A stretch of 64,000 nucleotides of DNA from Candidatus Firestonebacteria bacterium RIFOXYD2_FULL_39_29 (GTDB taxonomy: Bacteria > Oederibacteriota > D2-FULL-39-29): contig MFGV01000082.1 of NCBI GenBank assembly GCA_001778375.1, positions 1-64,000 on the forward strand, given 5' to 3'. The first letter of the stretch is position 1. Every line of letters starts with the position of its first letter. The notes beneath the pieces are model-generated. The model worked only from the letters and a program-made list of their open reading frames with translations, ran no database searches and was not told the DNA's origin. This document shows, piece after piece, positions 36,329-45,935 of this stretch. The translations under genes were made by a program, and so were the position numbers.

Positions 36329-37447
36329 GTGAAAATAATATTAGGTGTGTTCTTTTTGACAATACTGATACTCTTGAATATCGGATGCAGTAATAGTAAA
36401 AGCCCCGATTCTCATGCGGCTCATGAGGAAATGTGCTCAGAGCATGGTGTTCCTGAGAATATATGCATACAGTGTAAACCTGCCCTGGCGGAAGTTTTTA
36501 AAGCTAAAGGTGACTGGTGCAAGGAGCATAACCTTCCTGAGTCACAGTGTACAGGTTGTAATCCGAAAGCAGCAGGGAAATCTGAGGTAAAAGACAGTCA
36601 CGGACATAGTACAGGCGAAGCAAATACTATTGCCGTTAGCGAGGAATCAAAAGAAAAAATGGGTATCAGCCTTGGAACCGTTGCTTATCAAAACATAGAT
36701 GAAGTCTTTTCCGTAACCGGTGAGATAGCAAAAGATACGGATAAAGCATTCCATGTTATCTCCAAAAAACAAGGTAAGGTTGTTGAGGTTAAGGTTCAAT
36801 ATGGCAGCAGGGTTCAAAAAGACAGTGTTTTAGCTGCAGTAAGCAACGACAAAACAGGCGTTTTAGAAGAAATCCGGTCTGATTATGCCGGTATAATTAC
36901 AGGTGTAAATGCAGCTTCCGGGCAACAGATAGATGAAATTTCATCTTTGTTTACAGTCTCTGACTTAAGCAATATCTTTGCCAACTTTGATATTTATGAG
37001 AAAGATGCCGGAAAAGTACAGGTAGGTCAGAAAGTAAAAGTAACCGCATCGGCATATACTGATAAGGTTTTTACCGGAAAGATATTGTTTGTTTCTCCTA
37101 GAATTGATGATACATCCAGAACTATCAAGGTACGCGCAGAGATAAATAATAATGAATATCTTCTTAAACAAAACATGTTTATAAGCGGAAAGATTATTAT
37201 GGCCGGAGGGCGTTTTCTTGCTGTCCCCGTAAAATCTGTTTATCAAGCCAAAGACAAGAGAATGGTTTTTGTCTCTAAGAACAAAGCTGAGTTTGAGACA
37301 AGAGAGGTAGAGCTTGGTTTTGAGGATGATGTGTTTGTTCAGGTAAAGAGAGGTCTTCGCGAAGGTGAAAAAGTTGCTGTTGACGGTAGTTTTCTTTTAA
37401 AATCCGAGCTTCTTAAATCAGCGATGGGAGACGGATGCGCTGAATAA
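36329..37447 (+). CDS. Periplasmic adaptor of heavy-metal RND pump (CusB/CzcB-like)
   Basis: 372 residues. Signal peptide with a lipobox-like IGCS near 19-22. Residues about 25-95 form a metal-binding prefix of two repeated CSEHGVPENICIQC / CKEHNLPESQCTGC modules plus a His-rich stretch (DSHGHS). Then comes the HlyD-type barrel-sandwich and beta-barrel core (KQGKVVEVKVQYGSRVQKD, IFANFDIYEKDAGKVQVGQ). The Cys/His prefix is the kind seen in copper, zinc or cobalt efflux adaptors. It lies between the outer-membrane and inner-membrane partners. Confidence 0.9.
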   Translation: MKIILGVFFLTILILLNIGCSNSKSPDSHAAHEEMCSEHGVPENICIQCKPALAEVFKAKGDWCKEHNLPESQCTGCNPKAAGKSEVKDSHGHSTGEANTIAVSEESKEKMGISLGTVAYQNIDEVFSVTGEIAKDTDKAFHVISKKQGKVVEVKVQYGSRVQKDSVLAAVSNDKTGVLEEIRSDYAGIITGVNAASGQQIDEISSLFTVSDLSNIFANFDIYEKDAGKVQVGQKVKVTASAYTDKVFTGKILFVSPRIDDTSRTIKVRAEINNNEYLLKQNMFISGKIIMAGGRFLAVPVKSVYQAKDKRMVFVSKNKAEFETREVELGFEDDVFVQVKRGLREGEKVAVDGSFLLKSELLKSAMGDGCAE

Positions 37448-37470
37448 CCTAACCACAGGAGAAATTATAT

Positions 37471-40400
37471 ATGGATAAAATATTGTCTTTTATACTGCGT
37501 CAAAGGTTTATGGTTATTTGTTTTACCCTGGTACTCATTATCGGGGGTATCGTAGCCTGGCGGAGTCTGCCTGTTGATGCATTTCCCGATGTAACAAATA
37601 CACAGGTAATGATTCTAACTCAAGCTCCAGGACTTGCGCCTGTAGAAGTCGAACGCCTCATTTCAACCCCGCTTGAAAAAGAGATGAATGGGCTTCCTGA
37701 TACGACAATGGTTCGCTCTCTCTCGAAGGAAGGTCTTTCTCAGGTAGTCGTTGTTTTTGAGGATAATACCAATGTCTATTTTGCCAGACAAATTGTCTTT
37801 GAACGGATACAGGCGGCTAAAGGCAGTCTGCCTGAAGGCTTTGAACCGGAGTTGGGCCCAATTAGTACCGGACTGGGAGAAATATTTCAATATACACTTG
37901 AAAGTAAGAGCGCGAATCTGACAGAGCTTCGGTCAGTTCAAGATTGGATTATCAGCCCTCAACTACGTTCGATATCGGGAGTCACAGAGCTAAACTCATT
38001 CGGCGGATTTGTGAAACAGTATCAGGTAATCGTTGACCCTGACAAGCTTGTTAAATACAAACTAACGCTACAGGTTATTACGGAAGCGTTGAGAAAAAAT
38101 AATTCTACAGCCCCGGCAAATTATATTGTTAAAGGTGAAGAACAGATAGTAGTACGCGGAGACGGGCTCATACGCGGAGCGGACGATATCGGTAATATAG
38201 TCGTAGCTACAAATGACGGAGTCCCTGTATTTGTTAAAGATGTTGCAGCGATACAGATAGGGCACGAAATAAGATGGGGCGCAGCAACGCGAGATGGGAA
38301 GGGTGAGACAGTTTGCGGCATGGTGATTATGCTAAAAGACGCTAATTCCAAGATCGTTGTTGATAAAGTAAAAACAGAAATAAAAAAAATAGAAGAAAGA
38401 CTGCCAAACGGTATAAAAATAAAACCGTTTTATGACAGAACAGATCTGATTAATGCATGTATTAATACTGTTGTAAAGGCTTTGCTTGAAGGCGGAGTGT
38501 TAGTCATTATAGTACTATTTCTCTTTTTGGGTGATGTTCGCGCGGCAAGTGTTGTGTGCCTGGCACTTCCGCTTTCTGCGCTTATTACTTTTATTATGAT
38601 GAGATGGTTTGGCCTTTCAGCAAATTTAATGTCCTTGGGCGGTCTTGTTGTTGCAATGGGAATGATCGTTGATTCAAGCATAGTTATTGTAGAAAATATC
38701 TTCCGGCATCTATCCGAAAAGAAAGGATTGTCGGCCGGAGAAAAAGTTGGCGTATGCCTTAGGGCAACGACAGAAGTTGCCCGGCCTGTTTTCTTTGCGA
38801 TATTAATCACTATCATCACCAAAGTTCCTCTTTTTGCCTTACAGGCGGTGGAAGGTAAGATGTTTAGACCTATGGCGTTTACTTTGATATTTGCCATGGC
38901 AGGCTCACTTCTAATTTCGCTTACTATTATACCTGTTATAAGCTCTTACCTGATAAAGGGGAAGTCTAAAGACGAAGAAAATGCCGTTATCAGATGGATA
39001 AAGAGACTGTACCTTCCTCTTCTTCATACGGCCATGAAGTTTAAGAAAATAACAATGGTCATTTCTCTTGTCGTTTTCCTTATTTCTGTATATTTGGTGA
39101 AATTTGTAGGTACCGAATTTTTGCCGTACCTTGATGAAGGTGCAATAGTTATTAATGTAGTAAAATTTCCTACAGTGTCGCTTGATGAATCAAAGCGTAT
39201 AGGGGAACGGGTGGAAAAACTGCTACTCGGGTTTACTGAAGTTGATAATGTTGTCACGAAGACCGGCCGCGCAGAGATTGCTGAGGATCCAATGGGGCCG
39301 GAGCAGAATGATGTGTTTATAACGCTTAAGCCAAAGAAATATTGGAAGGCAAAGTCAAAGCTGGATCTTGTCGGTCAGATGGATAAAGAACTTTCAAAAA
39401 TAAAAGGAATTAAGTTAAACTTCTCTCAGCCGATAGCGCTCAGAGTAAACGAGCTTATCTCCGGAATAAAGTCGGATGTTGCAGTAAAAGTATTTGGCTA
39501 CGATCTTGAACTTCTGGCGCAGAAAGCAATTGAAATTGAACATGTGCTCGCAGGGATTCCGGGTGCAAAAGATATAAAAGTGGAGCAAGTGGGAGGATTC
39601 TTACAGCTAAATATTGAGATTGATAGATTGGCAATCTCTCGCTATGGAATAAATGTTAGCGATGTGAACGAGATTATTGAAACAGCTATAGGCGGCAAGA
39701 CCGTAAGTACAATTTATGAAGAAGATCGCAGGGTTAACCTTGCGGTACGTTTTCCTGAGACCTATCGCAATAGTGAGAAGGCAATACAAAATATCCTTAT
39801 TACATCTCCGCAAGGTCAGAGAATTCCACTGGGACAGTTGGCTAAGATAAAATTGGTAGAAGCGCCAAACCAGATAAGCCGTGAAAATGGGATGCGTAGA
39901 GTAGTCCTTGAAGCGAATGTTCGTGGAAGAGATATTGGAAGCTTTGTTGCGGAAGCGCAAAACAAGATAAAAAGCATTGAAACTTCGCTTCCTTCAGGTT
40001 ACTTCATTGACTGGGGCGGGCAGTTCGAGAATCAGCAGCGTGCGATGAAAACTTTGACGATTGTTGTTCCGATTGTCATATTTATAATATTCATTATGCT
40101 ATTCTCAGCTTTTGGCTCGTTTAAACCTGCCACGTTGGTTATCCTGAACTTGCCATTCTCCTGGGTAGGCGGCATTTTGACGGTGTATTTCTTTAACATC
40201 ACCTTGAGTGTTTCAGCCATAGTGGGGTTTATTACGCTTTTTGGTATAGCCGTAGCAAATGGTACAGTGCTTGTGGCTTATTTTATACAACTGCGCCGCG
40301 AGGGGATGGCTCTCAAAGAGTCGGTAATAAAGGGCTGTGAAGTTCGGCTTCGACCTTTACTCATGACGAGTCTAACTGCAATATTAGGACTCATTCCTGT

Positions 40401-40545
40401 CCTATTAGCCAGCGGTCCCGGGGCGGAGATTCAGAAACCGCTTGCTGCCGTAGTAATGGGCGGACTTGTTACATCGTTCTTTCTTACCATGGTAGTGCTT
40501 CCTGTACTATATAGTTGGTTTGAAAAAGAAAAAAAGAGCATTTAA
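37471..40545 (+). CDS. Heavy-metal RND efflux pump (CzcA/CusA family)
   Basis: 1024 residues with twelve membrane segments. Family features are GGIVAWRSLPVDAFPDVTNTQV at the N-terminus, LGGLVVAMGMIVDSSIVIVEN in TM4 with the conserved aspartate, and the large periplasmic docking domains. It exports metal ions from cytoplasm or periplasm using the proton gradient. The third gene of the operon follows the adaptor after 23 bases. I cannot tell the metal from sequence; the two-component pair at 48762 is CusRS-like, but it is 8 kb away. Confidence 0.9.
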   Translation: MDKILSFILRQRFMVICFTLVLIIGGIVAWRSLPVDAFPDVTNTQVMILTQAPGLAPVEVERLISTPLEKEMNGLPDTTMVRSLSKEGLSQVVVVFEDNTNVYFARQIVFERIQAAKGSLPEGFEPELGPISTGLGEIFQYTLESKSANLTELRSVQDWIISPQLRSISGVTELNSFGGFVKQYQVIVDPDKLVKYKLTLQVITEALRKNNSTAPANYIVKGEEQIVVRGDGLIRGADDIGNIVVATNDGVPVFVKDVAAIQIGHEIRWGAATRDGKGETVCGMVIMLKDANSKIVVDKVKTEIKKIEERLPNGIKIKPFYDRTDLINACINTVVKALLEGGVLVIIVLFLFLGDVRAASVVCLALPLSALITFIMMRWFGLSANLMSLGGLVVAMGMIVDSSIVIVENIFRHLSEKKGLSAGEKVGVCLRATTEVARPVFFAILITIITKVPLFALQAVEGKMFRPMAFTLIFAMAGSLLISLTIIPVISSYLIKGKSKDEENAVIRWIKRLYLPLLHTAMKFKKITMVISLVVFLISVYLVKFVGTEFLPYLDEGAIVINVVKFPTVSLDESKRIGERVEKLLLGFTEVDNVVTKTGRAEIAEDPMGPEQNDVFITLKPKKYWKAKSKLDLVGQMDKELSKIKGIKLNFSQPIALRVNELISGIKSDVAVKVFGYDLELLAQKAIEIEHVLAGIPGAKDIKVEQVGGFLQLNIEIDRLAISRYGINVSDVNEIIETAIGGKTVSTIYEEDRRVNLAVRFPETYRNSEKAIQNILITSPQGQRIPLGQLAKIKLVEAPNQISRENGMRRVVLEANVRGRDIGSFVAEAQNKIKSIETSLPSGYFIDWGGQFENQQRAMKTLTIVVPIVIFIIFIMLFSAFGSFKPATLVILNLPFSWVGGILTVYFFNITLSVSAIVGFITLFGIAVANGTVLVAYFIQLRREGMALKESVIKGCEVRLRPLLMTSLTAILGLIPVLLASGPGAEIQKPLAAVVMGGLVTSFFLTMVVLPVLYSWFEKEKKSI

Positions 40546-40700
40546 GGCGGATTTTATTAGAGGACGTAAATGCATTTAAATACGTTAAAATGCAACGGCA
40601 AGTTTTACAATTGTTCTTCTGTTCTTCCGGCTGGATCCTCTTTGGGACTATTTTAAAACTATGTTTGTCTGCGACAGTTATTTCAGCTGCTGTTTAGAGA

Positions 40701-40729
40701 TTGACATCAACAATAATCCTTGTTAAAAT
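40701..40729 (+). promoter_or_regulatory. Strong sigma70-type promoter of the B12/AsnB/opine operon
   Basis: TTGACA (40701-40706) and TAAAAT (40724-40729) with a 17-base spacer. The predicted start is near 40736. The 155 bases between the pump gene stop and this promoter show no gene that I can support. Confidence 0.8.
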
Positions 40730-40735
40730 GTAAAT

Positions 40736-40834
40736 AATATAATGGGTTCGGGAAAAACACTTCCCGGAGGAAATGAGTGGTCGGGCCGCCATTCAAGCGT
40801 AAGCTTGAATGGTTTTTTGTTTTTAGGAGGATTG
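40736..40834 (+). promoter_or_regulatory. Structured leader with attenuator (candidate riboswitch)
   Basis: The leader begins with a hairpin CGGGAA/TTCCCG (about 40749-40766), followed by a GC-rich strand (GTGGTCGGGCCGCC) that reaches the 5' arm of a terminator hairpin. The arrangement of sensor-like stem plus terminator suits transcription attenuation. I do not recognise a known riboswitch class. The ligand could be cobalamin or a product of the operon, but this is a guess. Confidence 0.55.
40789..40818 (+). terminator. Intrinsic terminator in the leader
   Basis: CCATTCAAGC (40789-40798), loop GTAA, GCTTGAATGG (40803-40812), then six T. A perfect 10-pair stem directly before a U-tract and 17 bases upstream of the first gene: a textbook attenuator. 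Confidence 0.9.
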
Positions 40835-42499
40835 TTGAAAAGTAATGTAATTTATAAGAAAAAAGTCATACTGGGTGCGACTATAGGTAGTTGTGTCCAT
40901 GTCGCGGGTATATTTAATTTTCTAAGTTTAGCGAGAACCGAGGGATATAAATCCATATTCTTAGGCACTTCTATTCCTATAAGGAGTTTAATTGAGTCAA
41001 TTAAAAAAACAAAACCAGATATAGTTGCTGTGAGTTATCGATTGACTCCGGAATCCGTACTAAAAGTATTTAATGAGTTGAAAAAGGGTGTTAACGAAAT
41101 AAAAACGGAATTAATATTTGGCGGGACAAAGCCGGTTGCTGAAATAGCCAAAAAAACAGGTATCTTTAAAAAAGTATTTACAGGTGAAGAGTCAATTGAT
41201 GAGGTGAGAAATTACTTAAAAGGAATAAAGGACGGAAAAAAAGATAAAAATTTTGCCGACACTCTTGTAAATAGAATAAACGCGTCATATCCATATCCTT
41301 TAATAAGGCATCATTTTGGAAGACCTACAATGAGAGAAACAATAAAGGGTGTAAAACTGATAGCTGAATCAAAAGTGCTGGATGTATTATCTCTCGGTCC
41401 TGATCAAAACGCACAAGAGCATTTCTTTCAACCTGAAAAAATTGATAAAAAACAAAATGGTGCCGGCGGCGTGCCTCTGCGAAAACCTGCTGATTTAAAA
41501 ATAATTTATAAGGCAAGCAGGCGGGGTAACTATCCCTTGGTTCGATGCTATGCGGGTACAAATGACCTTGTAAAATGGGCGAAAATGTCGGTAGCTACGA
41601 TACGTAATGCCTGGGGTGCTATTCCCTTGTGCTGGTATGGTGTTCTTGACGGCAGGTCCTCACGCAATATGATGAAAACGATAGAAGGAAATCAAGAAAC
41701 CATAAGATGGTATGCAAAAAGGAATATCCCGGTAGAAGTAAATGAATCTCATCAGTGGAGTTTGAGGGATGCTCACGACAGCCTTGCGGTTGCTTTAGCT
41801 TATCTTGCTGCTTATAATGCAAAGGCGCTCGGGGTAAAGCACTATGTTTCTCAGTATATGTTTAATACTCCTGCTGGGACGTCGCCGAGAATGGATCTGG
41901 CGAAGATGCTTGCAAAAAAAGAAATGATAGAAAGCTTGTCAGGGAAGAACTTTAAAGTTTATACAGAAGTTAGAGCCGGATTGACCAGTTTTTCTTCTGA
42001 TATGGATATTGCAAAAGGGCAGCTTCCTGCATCAGGTGTTTTAAGTCTGGCGTTACAGCCGCATATATTTCATGTTGTCGGGTTCAGCGAAGGACATCAT
42101 GCTATTAAGGCCGAGGAATTGATAGAAAGCTGTAAAATAATTCACGGAATGCTCAGAAATACACTGACAGATTTTCCTGAACTTACCCTCGATCCTCTTG
42201 TCCAAAAAAGGAAGAAAGAACTTATTAACGAGTCCAGGTTGATATTAAAAGCTCTGAAGCTTTTGAGGGGAAACAAAAAGAAAGATGCTTATGTTGACTC
42301 ATTTGTTCTTGCCTCAGCTGTGAGAATCGGATTGTTCGATGCTCCTCAATTGAAAGATAATTCTTACGCAAAGGGGAGTATAAACACTCGAATATTGAAC
42401 GGATGTTGTGTTGTATATGATGACAAAGCAAACAAGGTTGTAACTGAGAAAGAAAGAATCAGGAAAATATTTAGAGGAGAAGGTAAATGTGTGGAATAG
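40835..42499 (+). CDS. B12-binding-domain protein with mutase-like barrel
   Basis: 554 residues from the TTG at 40835, chosen because AGGAGG (40825-40830) precedes it and the frame upstream passes through the terminator. Residues about 10-130 look like a cobalamin-binding Rossmann domain (VILGATIGSCVHVAGIFN; HxxG at 22-25, where the usual Asp is Cys20). About 150-470 resembles the barrel of glutamate-mutase/methyltransferase-type enzymes (AWGAIPLCWYGVLDGRS, VPLRKPADLK). The C-terminus is helical. The reaction is unknown. The first gene of an operon with an AsnB-like and an opine-dehydrogenase-like protein; it overlaps the next gene by 13 bases. Confidence 0.65.
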   Translation: MKSNVIYKKKVILGATIGSCVHVAGIFNFLSLARTEGYKSIFLGTSIPIRSLIESIKKTKPDIVAVSYRLTPESVLKVFNELKKGVNEIKTELIFGGTKPVAEIAKKTGIFKKVFTGEESIDEVRNYLKGIKDGKKDKNFADTLVNRINASYPYPLIRHHFGRPTMRETIKGVKLIAESKVLDVLSLGPDQNAQEHFFQPEKIDKKQNGAGGVPLRKPADLKIIYKASRRGNYPLVRCYAGTNDLVKWAKMSVATIRNAWGAIPLCWYGVLDGRSSRNMMKTIEGNQETIRWYAKRNIPVEVNESHQWSLRDAHDSLAVALAYLAAYNAKALGVKHYVSQYMFNTPAGTSPRMDLAKMLAKKEMIESLSGKNFKVYTEVRAGLTSFSSDMDIAKGQLPASGVLSLALQPHIFHVVGFSEGHHAIKAEELIESCKIIHGMLRNTLTDFPELTLDPLVQKRKKELINESRLILKALKLLRGNKKKDAYVDSFVLASAVRIGLFDAPQLKDNSYAKGSINTRILNGCCVVYDDKANKVVTEKERIRKIFRGEGKCVE

Positions 42500-43950
42500 T
42501 AGTAGTTGAAGGGAAGTGTTTACCGGGCGAAATGGAAAAGATGCTCCTTTCTATTAAATATAGAGGTCCTGATGATACCGGAACTTATATTAAGGATAAT
42601 ATAGCGTTGGGGCAGGTTAGACTTTCAATAATAGATGTTAAAGGCGGACACCAGCCGATTTTTAATGAAGATCTAACGAAGTGTATAGTATTTAACGGAG
42701 AGATATATAATCATAAAGAGTTGAGAGCAAAACTGAAAAATAAACATGTCTTTAGCACAAAGACAGATACTGAAGTTATTCTGCATCTATACGAAGAGGA
42801 AGGTCCGGATTGCATTAAAAAGTTGGACGGGATGTTTGCATTTGCCATATATGATAATGGTAAGCTGTTTATTGGAAGGGATAGGATAGGCATTAAGCCT
42901 TTATATTTCGGAGTAAAAAAAGAAACGATATATTTTGCTTCGGAGATAAAAGCATTGCTGGATTGCGAAAGGGTATCCGTATTTTTGCCGGGTTACTATT
43001 ATATTTCGAAAGAGGGTTTTACAAAATACTATGAACTCCCTGATAAAGTTTCTATAAGTGCTGATATTAAAGTTATAACGGCGATGGTGGAGCGATTGCT
43101 GGAGAAAGCTGTTCAAAAGCGCTTAATGTCAGATGTTCCAATAGGTGTTTTTTTAAGTGGAGGTGTTGACAGTAGTATTATCGCAGCTCTTATGAAAAAA
43201 AGCATCGAGGATCTCAATTCGTTTACCGTGGGAATGAAAGGCTCAGACGATTTATACTACTCAAAATTAGTTGCAGATAATCTTAAAACAAAGCATAATG
43301 AGTTTATCTATACATGGGAAGATATGCTTAAAGTACTTCCTGAAGTAATATATCATCTGGAATCGTTTGATGCCCCTCTGGTTCGGAGCGCGATACCGTC
43401 TTATTTTCTTGCTAAACTGGCAGGTGAACAGGTGAAAGTTGTATTGGCAGGTGAGGGTGCTGATGAATTGTTCAGCGGGTATAAATATCTGGGAAAAATA
43501 GCCGAGAAGAAGGATTTAGATCTGGAATTGCGAAAAATAACCGGAAATTTACACCAGACAAATCTTCAAAGAGTTGACAGAATGACAATGGCACATTCTG
43601 TTGAAGGAAGAGTTCCGTTTCTGGATTCTGAATTTCTGTCTTATGTTATAAGTATTCCTGTGGAACTTAAGCAGCGGCATGACAAACAAGAAAAGTGGAT
43701 ACTGCGAGAAGCCTTCAATGAATATCTGCCTATAATTATAACAAACCGCCCAAAACAGAAGTTTTCGGACGGGGCGGGATCAATGGAACTATTAAAAGAA
43801 TATGCCGAGAAGAAGATAACGGATTCCGATTTTAAAAAGGAAAATAATAGTAGAGTGAGAACGAAAGAAGAACTTTTGTATTATCGGATATTCAAAGAGA
43901 GATTCCCGGATAAGGTGATGCAATGCTTTGGTAAAACAGAGGTGTTCTAA
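42487..43950 (+). CDS. Asparagine-synthetase-like amidotransferase
   Basis: 487 residues. Cys2 starts a class II glutamine amidotransferase domain (MCGIVVVEG, YRGPDDTGTY, about 1-190) followed by an ATP-pyrophosphatase synthetase domain with the PP-loop SGGVDSS (224-230). Family members amidate aspartate or a related carboxylate with ammonia from glutamine. It is shorter than AsnB (about 550) and lacks part of the C-terminus. Sandwiched between the B12 protein and the opine-dehydrogenase-like gene, it may modify an unusual substrate rather than making asparagine for protein synthesis. Confidence 0.85.
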   Translation: MCGIVVVEGKCLPGEMEKMLLSIKYRGPDDTGTYIKDNIALGQVRLSIIDVKGGHQPIFNEDLTKCIVFNGEIYNHKELRAKLKNKHVFSTKTDTEVILHLYEEEGPDCIKKLDGMFAFAIYDNGKLFIGRDRIGIKPLYFGVKKETIYFASEIKALLDCERVSVFLPGYYYISKEGFTKYYELPDKVSISADIKVITAMVERLLEKAVQKRLMSDVPIGVFLSGGVDSSIIAALMKKSIEDLNSFTVGMKGSDDLYYSKLVADNLKTKHNEFIYTWEDMLKVLPEVIYHLESFDAPLVRSAIPSYFLAKLAGEQVKVVLAGEGADELFSGYKYLGKIAEKKDLDLELRKITGNLHQTNLQRVDRMTMAHSVEGRVPFLDSEFLSYVISIPVELKQRHDKQEKWILREAFNEYLPIIITNRPKQKFSDGAGSMELLKEYAEKKITDSDFKKENNSRVRTKEELLYYRIFKERFPDKVMQCFGKTEVF

Positions 43951-45101
43951 TGAATGAAGCGTCAGAGATAAAGCTTAAACAATTAATAAAACAAACGGCC
44001 GAAAAAGGCAAAGCCATTACCTTTTGTATTTTGGGAGCAGGGCATGGAGGGATGGCAATGGCAGGTCACCTTTCTATAATGGGATTTCCGGTCAGATTGT
44101 ACAATAGAACCGATGAAAAACTTAATGCGGTTAGATGGCATGGTGGAATAAGGGTTGAAGGGGAAATTGAAGGATTTGGAAAGATAGATAAGGCAACGGC
44201 TAATATCGAAGAAGCAATAACAGGCGCTGATGTACTCATGGTTGTTACACCTTCTACAGCTCATAAAGATATAGCTGAACTTTGTGCGCCTTATTTAAAA
44301 GAGGGTCAGATTATTGTGCTTAATCCCGGGCGTACCGGTGGAGCTTTGGAGTTCAAAAAAACACTCAAAGATAAGAAGGCAGAAGAGATGGTAATTGTCT
44401 CAGAAACACAGACATTTATTTATGCCTCAAGAGCCGTATCCGGTTCGGAGGCAAATATTTTCAGGATAAAGAATGCCGTAGCCCTTGCAACACTTCCTGC
44501 GCATTGGATTTCTGAAACCCTGAATGTTATCAGGCAAGCCTTTCCTCAATTCGTTGCCGGAGATAATGTTTTAAAGACAAGTCTGGATAACATCGGCGCC
44601 GTATTTCATCCGGCATTAACAATTATGAATGCAGGCAGGATAGAGAATACCCGCGGACGTTTTGAGTATTACCTGGATGGAGTAACACCCTCGGTGGCAA
44701 AAATCCTTGAAGCGATAGATAAAGAAAGGGTTGCAGTTGCCGAAAAACTGGGAATCAGGCTCTTAAGCGCAAGAGAATGGCTTTATCTTACTTATGATTC
44801 CCCCGGAAAGAATCTTTACGAAGCAATACAGGAGAGCAGCGGGTATAAAGGAATAAATGCGCCTTCCAATATCAATCACAGGTATATTTTTGAAGATGTG
44901 CCGATGAGTCTGGTGCCTCTTTATTCCATAGGTCAGATGCTGGGCATTAATATGCCGACTATCAAATCAATTATAGATTTTGCATGTATAATGCATGATA
45001 AAGATTATTTTAAGATTGGCAGAACTGTAGAAAGTCTCGGTCTTTCAGGGATGTCAGTCAAGGACATAAGACAATTAGTAGTAGGTATTGAAAAGGTATA
45101 G
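43950..45101 (+). CDS. Opine/octopine dehydrogenase family protein
   Basis: 383 residues. The nucleotide-binding motif LGAGHGGMAMAG (28-39) is followed by a Rossmann domain (about 22-190) and a helical C-terminal domain (about 200-375). The family reduces a Schiff base of an amino acid and a keto acid with NAD(P)H, or acts as nopaline/octopine dehydrogenase. Its ATG overlaps the last base of the preceding stop, so translation is coupled. Substrates cannot be read from the sequence. Confidence 0.85.
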   Translation: MNEASEIKLKQLIKQTAEKGKAITFCILGAGHGGMAMAGHLSIMGFPVRLYNRTDEKLNAVRWHGGIRVEGEIEGFGKIDKATANIEEAITGADVLMVVTPSTAHKDIAELCAPYLKEGQIIVLNPGRTGGALEFKKTLKDKKAEEMVIVSETQTFIYASRAVSGSEANIFRIKNAVALATLPAHWISETLNVIRQAFPQFVAGDNVLKTSLDNIGAVFHPALTIMNAGRIENTRGRFEYYLDGVTPSVAKILEAIDKERVAVAEKLGIRLLSAREWLYLTYDSPGKNLYEAIQESSGYKGINAPSNINHRYIFEDVPMSLVPLYSIGQMLGINMPTIKSIIDFACIMHDKDYFKIGRTVESLGLSGMSVKDIRQLVVGIEKV

Positions 45102-45109
45102 GAGGAATG

Positions 45110-45811
45110 ATGAACATTCAGCTTTCGGAAGTAAATCTGCTGTTAAATAAATTTCTCGAATATTCTCCGCGGATACTTATCAGCCTGGTTGTAATACTGG
45201 TCGGTTGGCTTATTGCGGTCTTGATTCGTTTCTTGGTTGCAAAGACACTGGAGTTGATAAAGGTAAATATATTAGCGGACAAAATAGGAATTACTGAAAT
45301 ATTAAAGAAAGGCAAGATTGATTATACAGCCTCAAGGCTTGCCGGCATAATATTTTTCTGGCTTACAATTATGATAACGTTATTTGCGGTCGCCGATATT
45401 GCCGGCATATCTGTTCTTGAACCCATTTTCAAAAGAATGTCTGAGAACATTCCTAATATCGTCTCATCGATAATAATTCTTATTGTAGGCGGTCTAACGG
45501 CTTCTTTCCTTGGAAATTTCGTTCAAACAGTTGCAAATAATGCTGCTTTCCCACATCCGGGGTTGTTTTCAAAGGGTACAAAGTATGCAACGATGATTTT
45601 GGTGCTTATCCTTGCCTTTGAAAATCTTAAGATTGGATCCGGAATAATTAGTTATACTTTTTTAATTATCCTTGCTGCGACAACTTTCGGGATTGCGCTT
45701 GCTTTCGGCCTTGGCTGTAAAGAAATAGCCAGAGACCTTGCTGAGCAATTTATTAAAAATCTTGAAGAAAGAAACAGAAAAGGACCAAAAGGTCCTGATC
45801 TGGAAGGGTAA
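45110..45811 (+). CDS. Conserved TM-helix protein (MscS-like)
   Basis: 233 residues from the second ATG at 45110, which leaves a better distance from GGAGG (45101-45105) than the one at 45107. Four to five membrane segments (about 18-42, 75-98, 113-140, 160-180, 185-210). The segment VGGLTASFLGNFVQTVANN and the GLGCKEIARDLAEQFI ending match the conserved TM-helix family related to small-conductance mechanosensitive channels. It lies 8 bases after the operon and may belong to it. Confidence 0.75.
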   Translation: MNIQLSEVNLLLNKFLEYSPRILISLVVILVGWLIAVLIRFLVAKTLELIKVNILADKIGITEILKKGKIDYTASRLAGIIFFWLTIMITLFAVADIAGISVLEPIFKRMSENIPNIVSSIIILIVGGLTASFLGNFVQTVANNAAFPHPGLFSKGTKYATMILVLILAFENLKIGSGIISYTFLIILAATTFGIALAFGLGCKEIARDLAEQFIKNLEERNRKGPKGPDLEG

Positions 45812-45827
45812 TCAAAAGGAGCGAAAC

Positions 45828-45911
45828 ATGTCCGAATATTTAGTTTTAGTGATAGTATTTGGTTTAGCTATTGCCATGTTTATTGCCATTAAAAGAAGCG
45901 AGAAGAAATAA
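45828..45911 (+). CDS. Single-pass mini-membrane protein
   Basis: 27 residues, MSEYLVLVIVFGLAIAMFIAI followed by KRSEKK. AAAGGAGCG precedes the ATG, 16 bases after the previous stop. One hydrophobic helix with a positively charged cytoplasmic end, like KdpF-type or other small regulatory peptides. Function unknown. Confidence 0.55.
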   Translation: MSEYLVLVIVFGLAIAMFIAIKRSEKK

Positions 45912-45935
45912 AAATATTTATAAAGGAGTAATTAA

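Noticed and set aside
40742-40834. Upstream ATG at 40742 as start of the B12-domain protein
   Set aside because: That frame would translate the terminator hairpin; the TTG at 40835 with AGGAGG is the better start.
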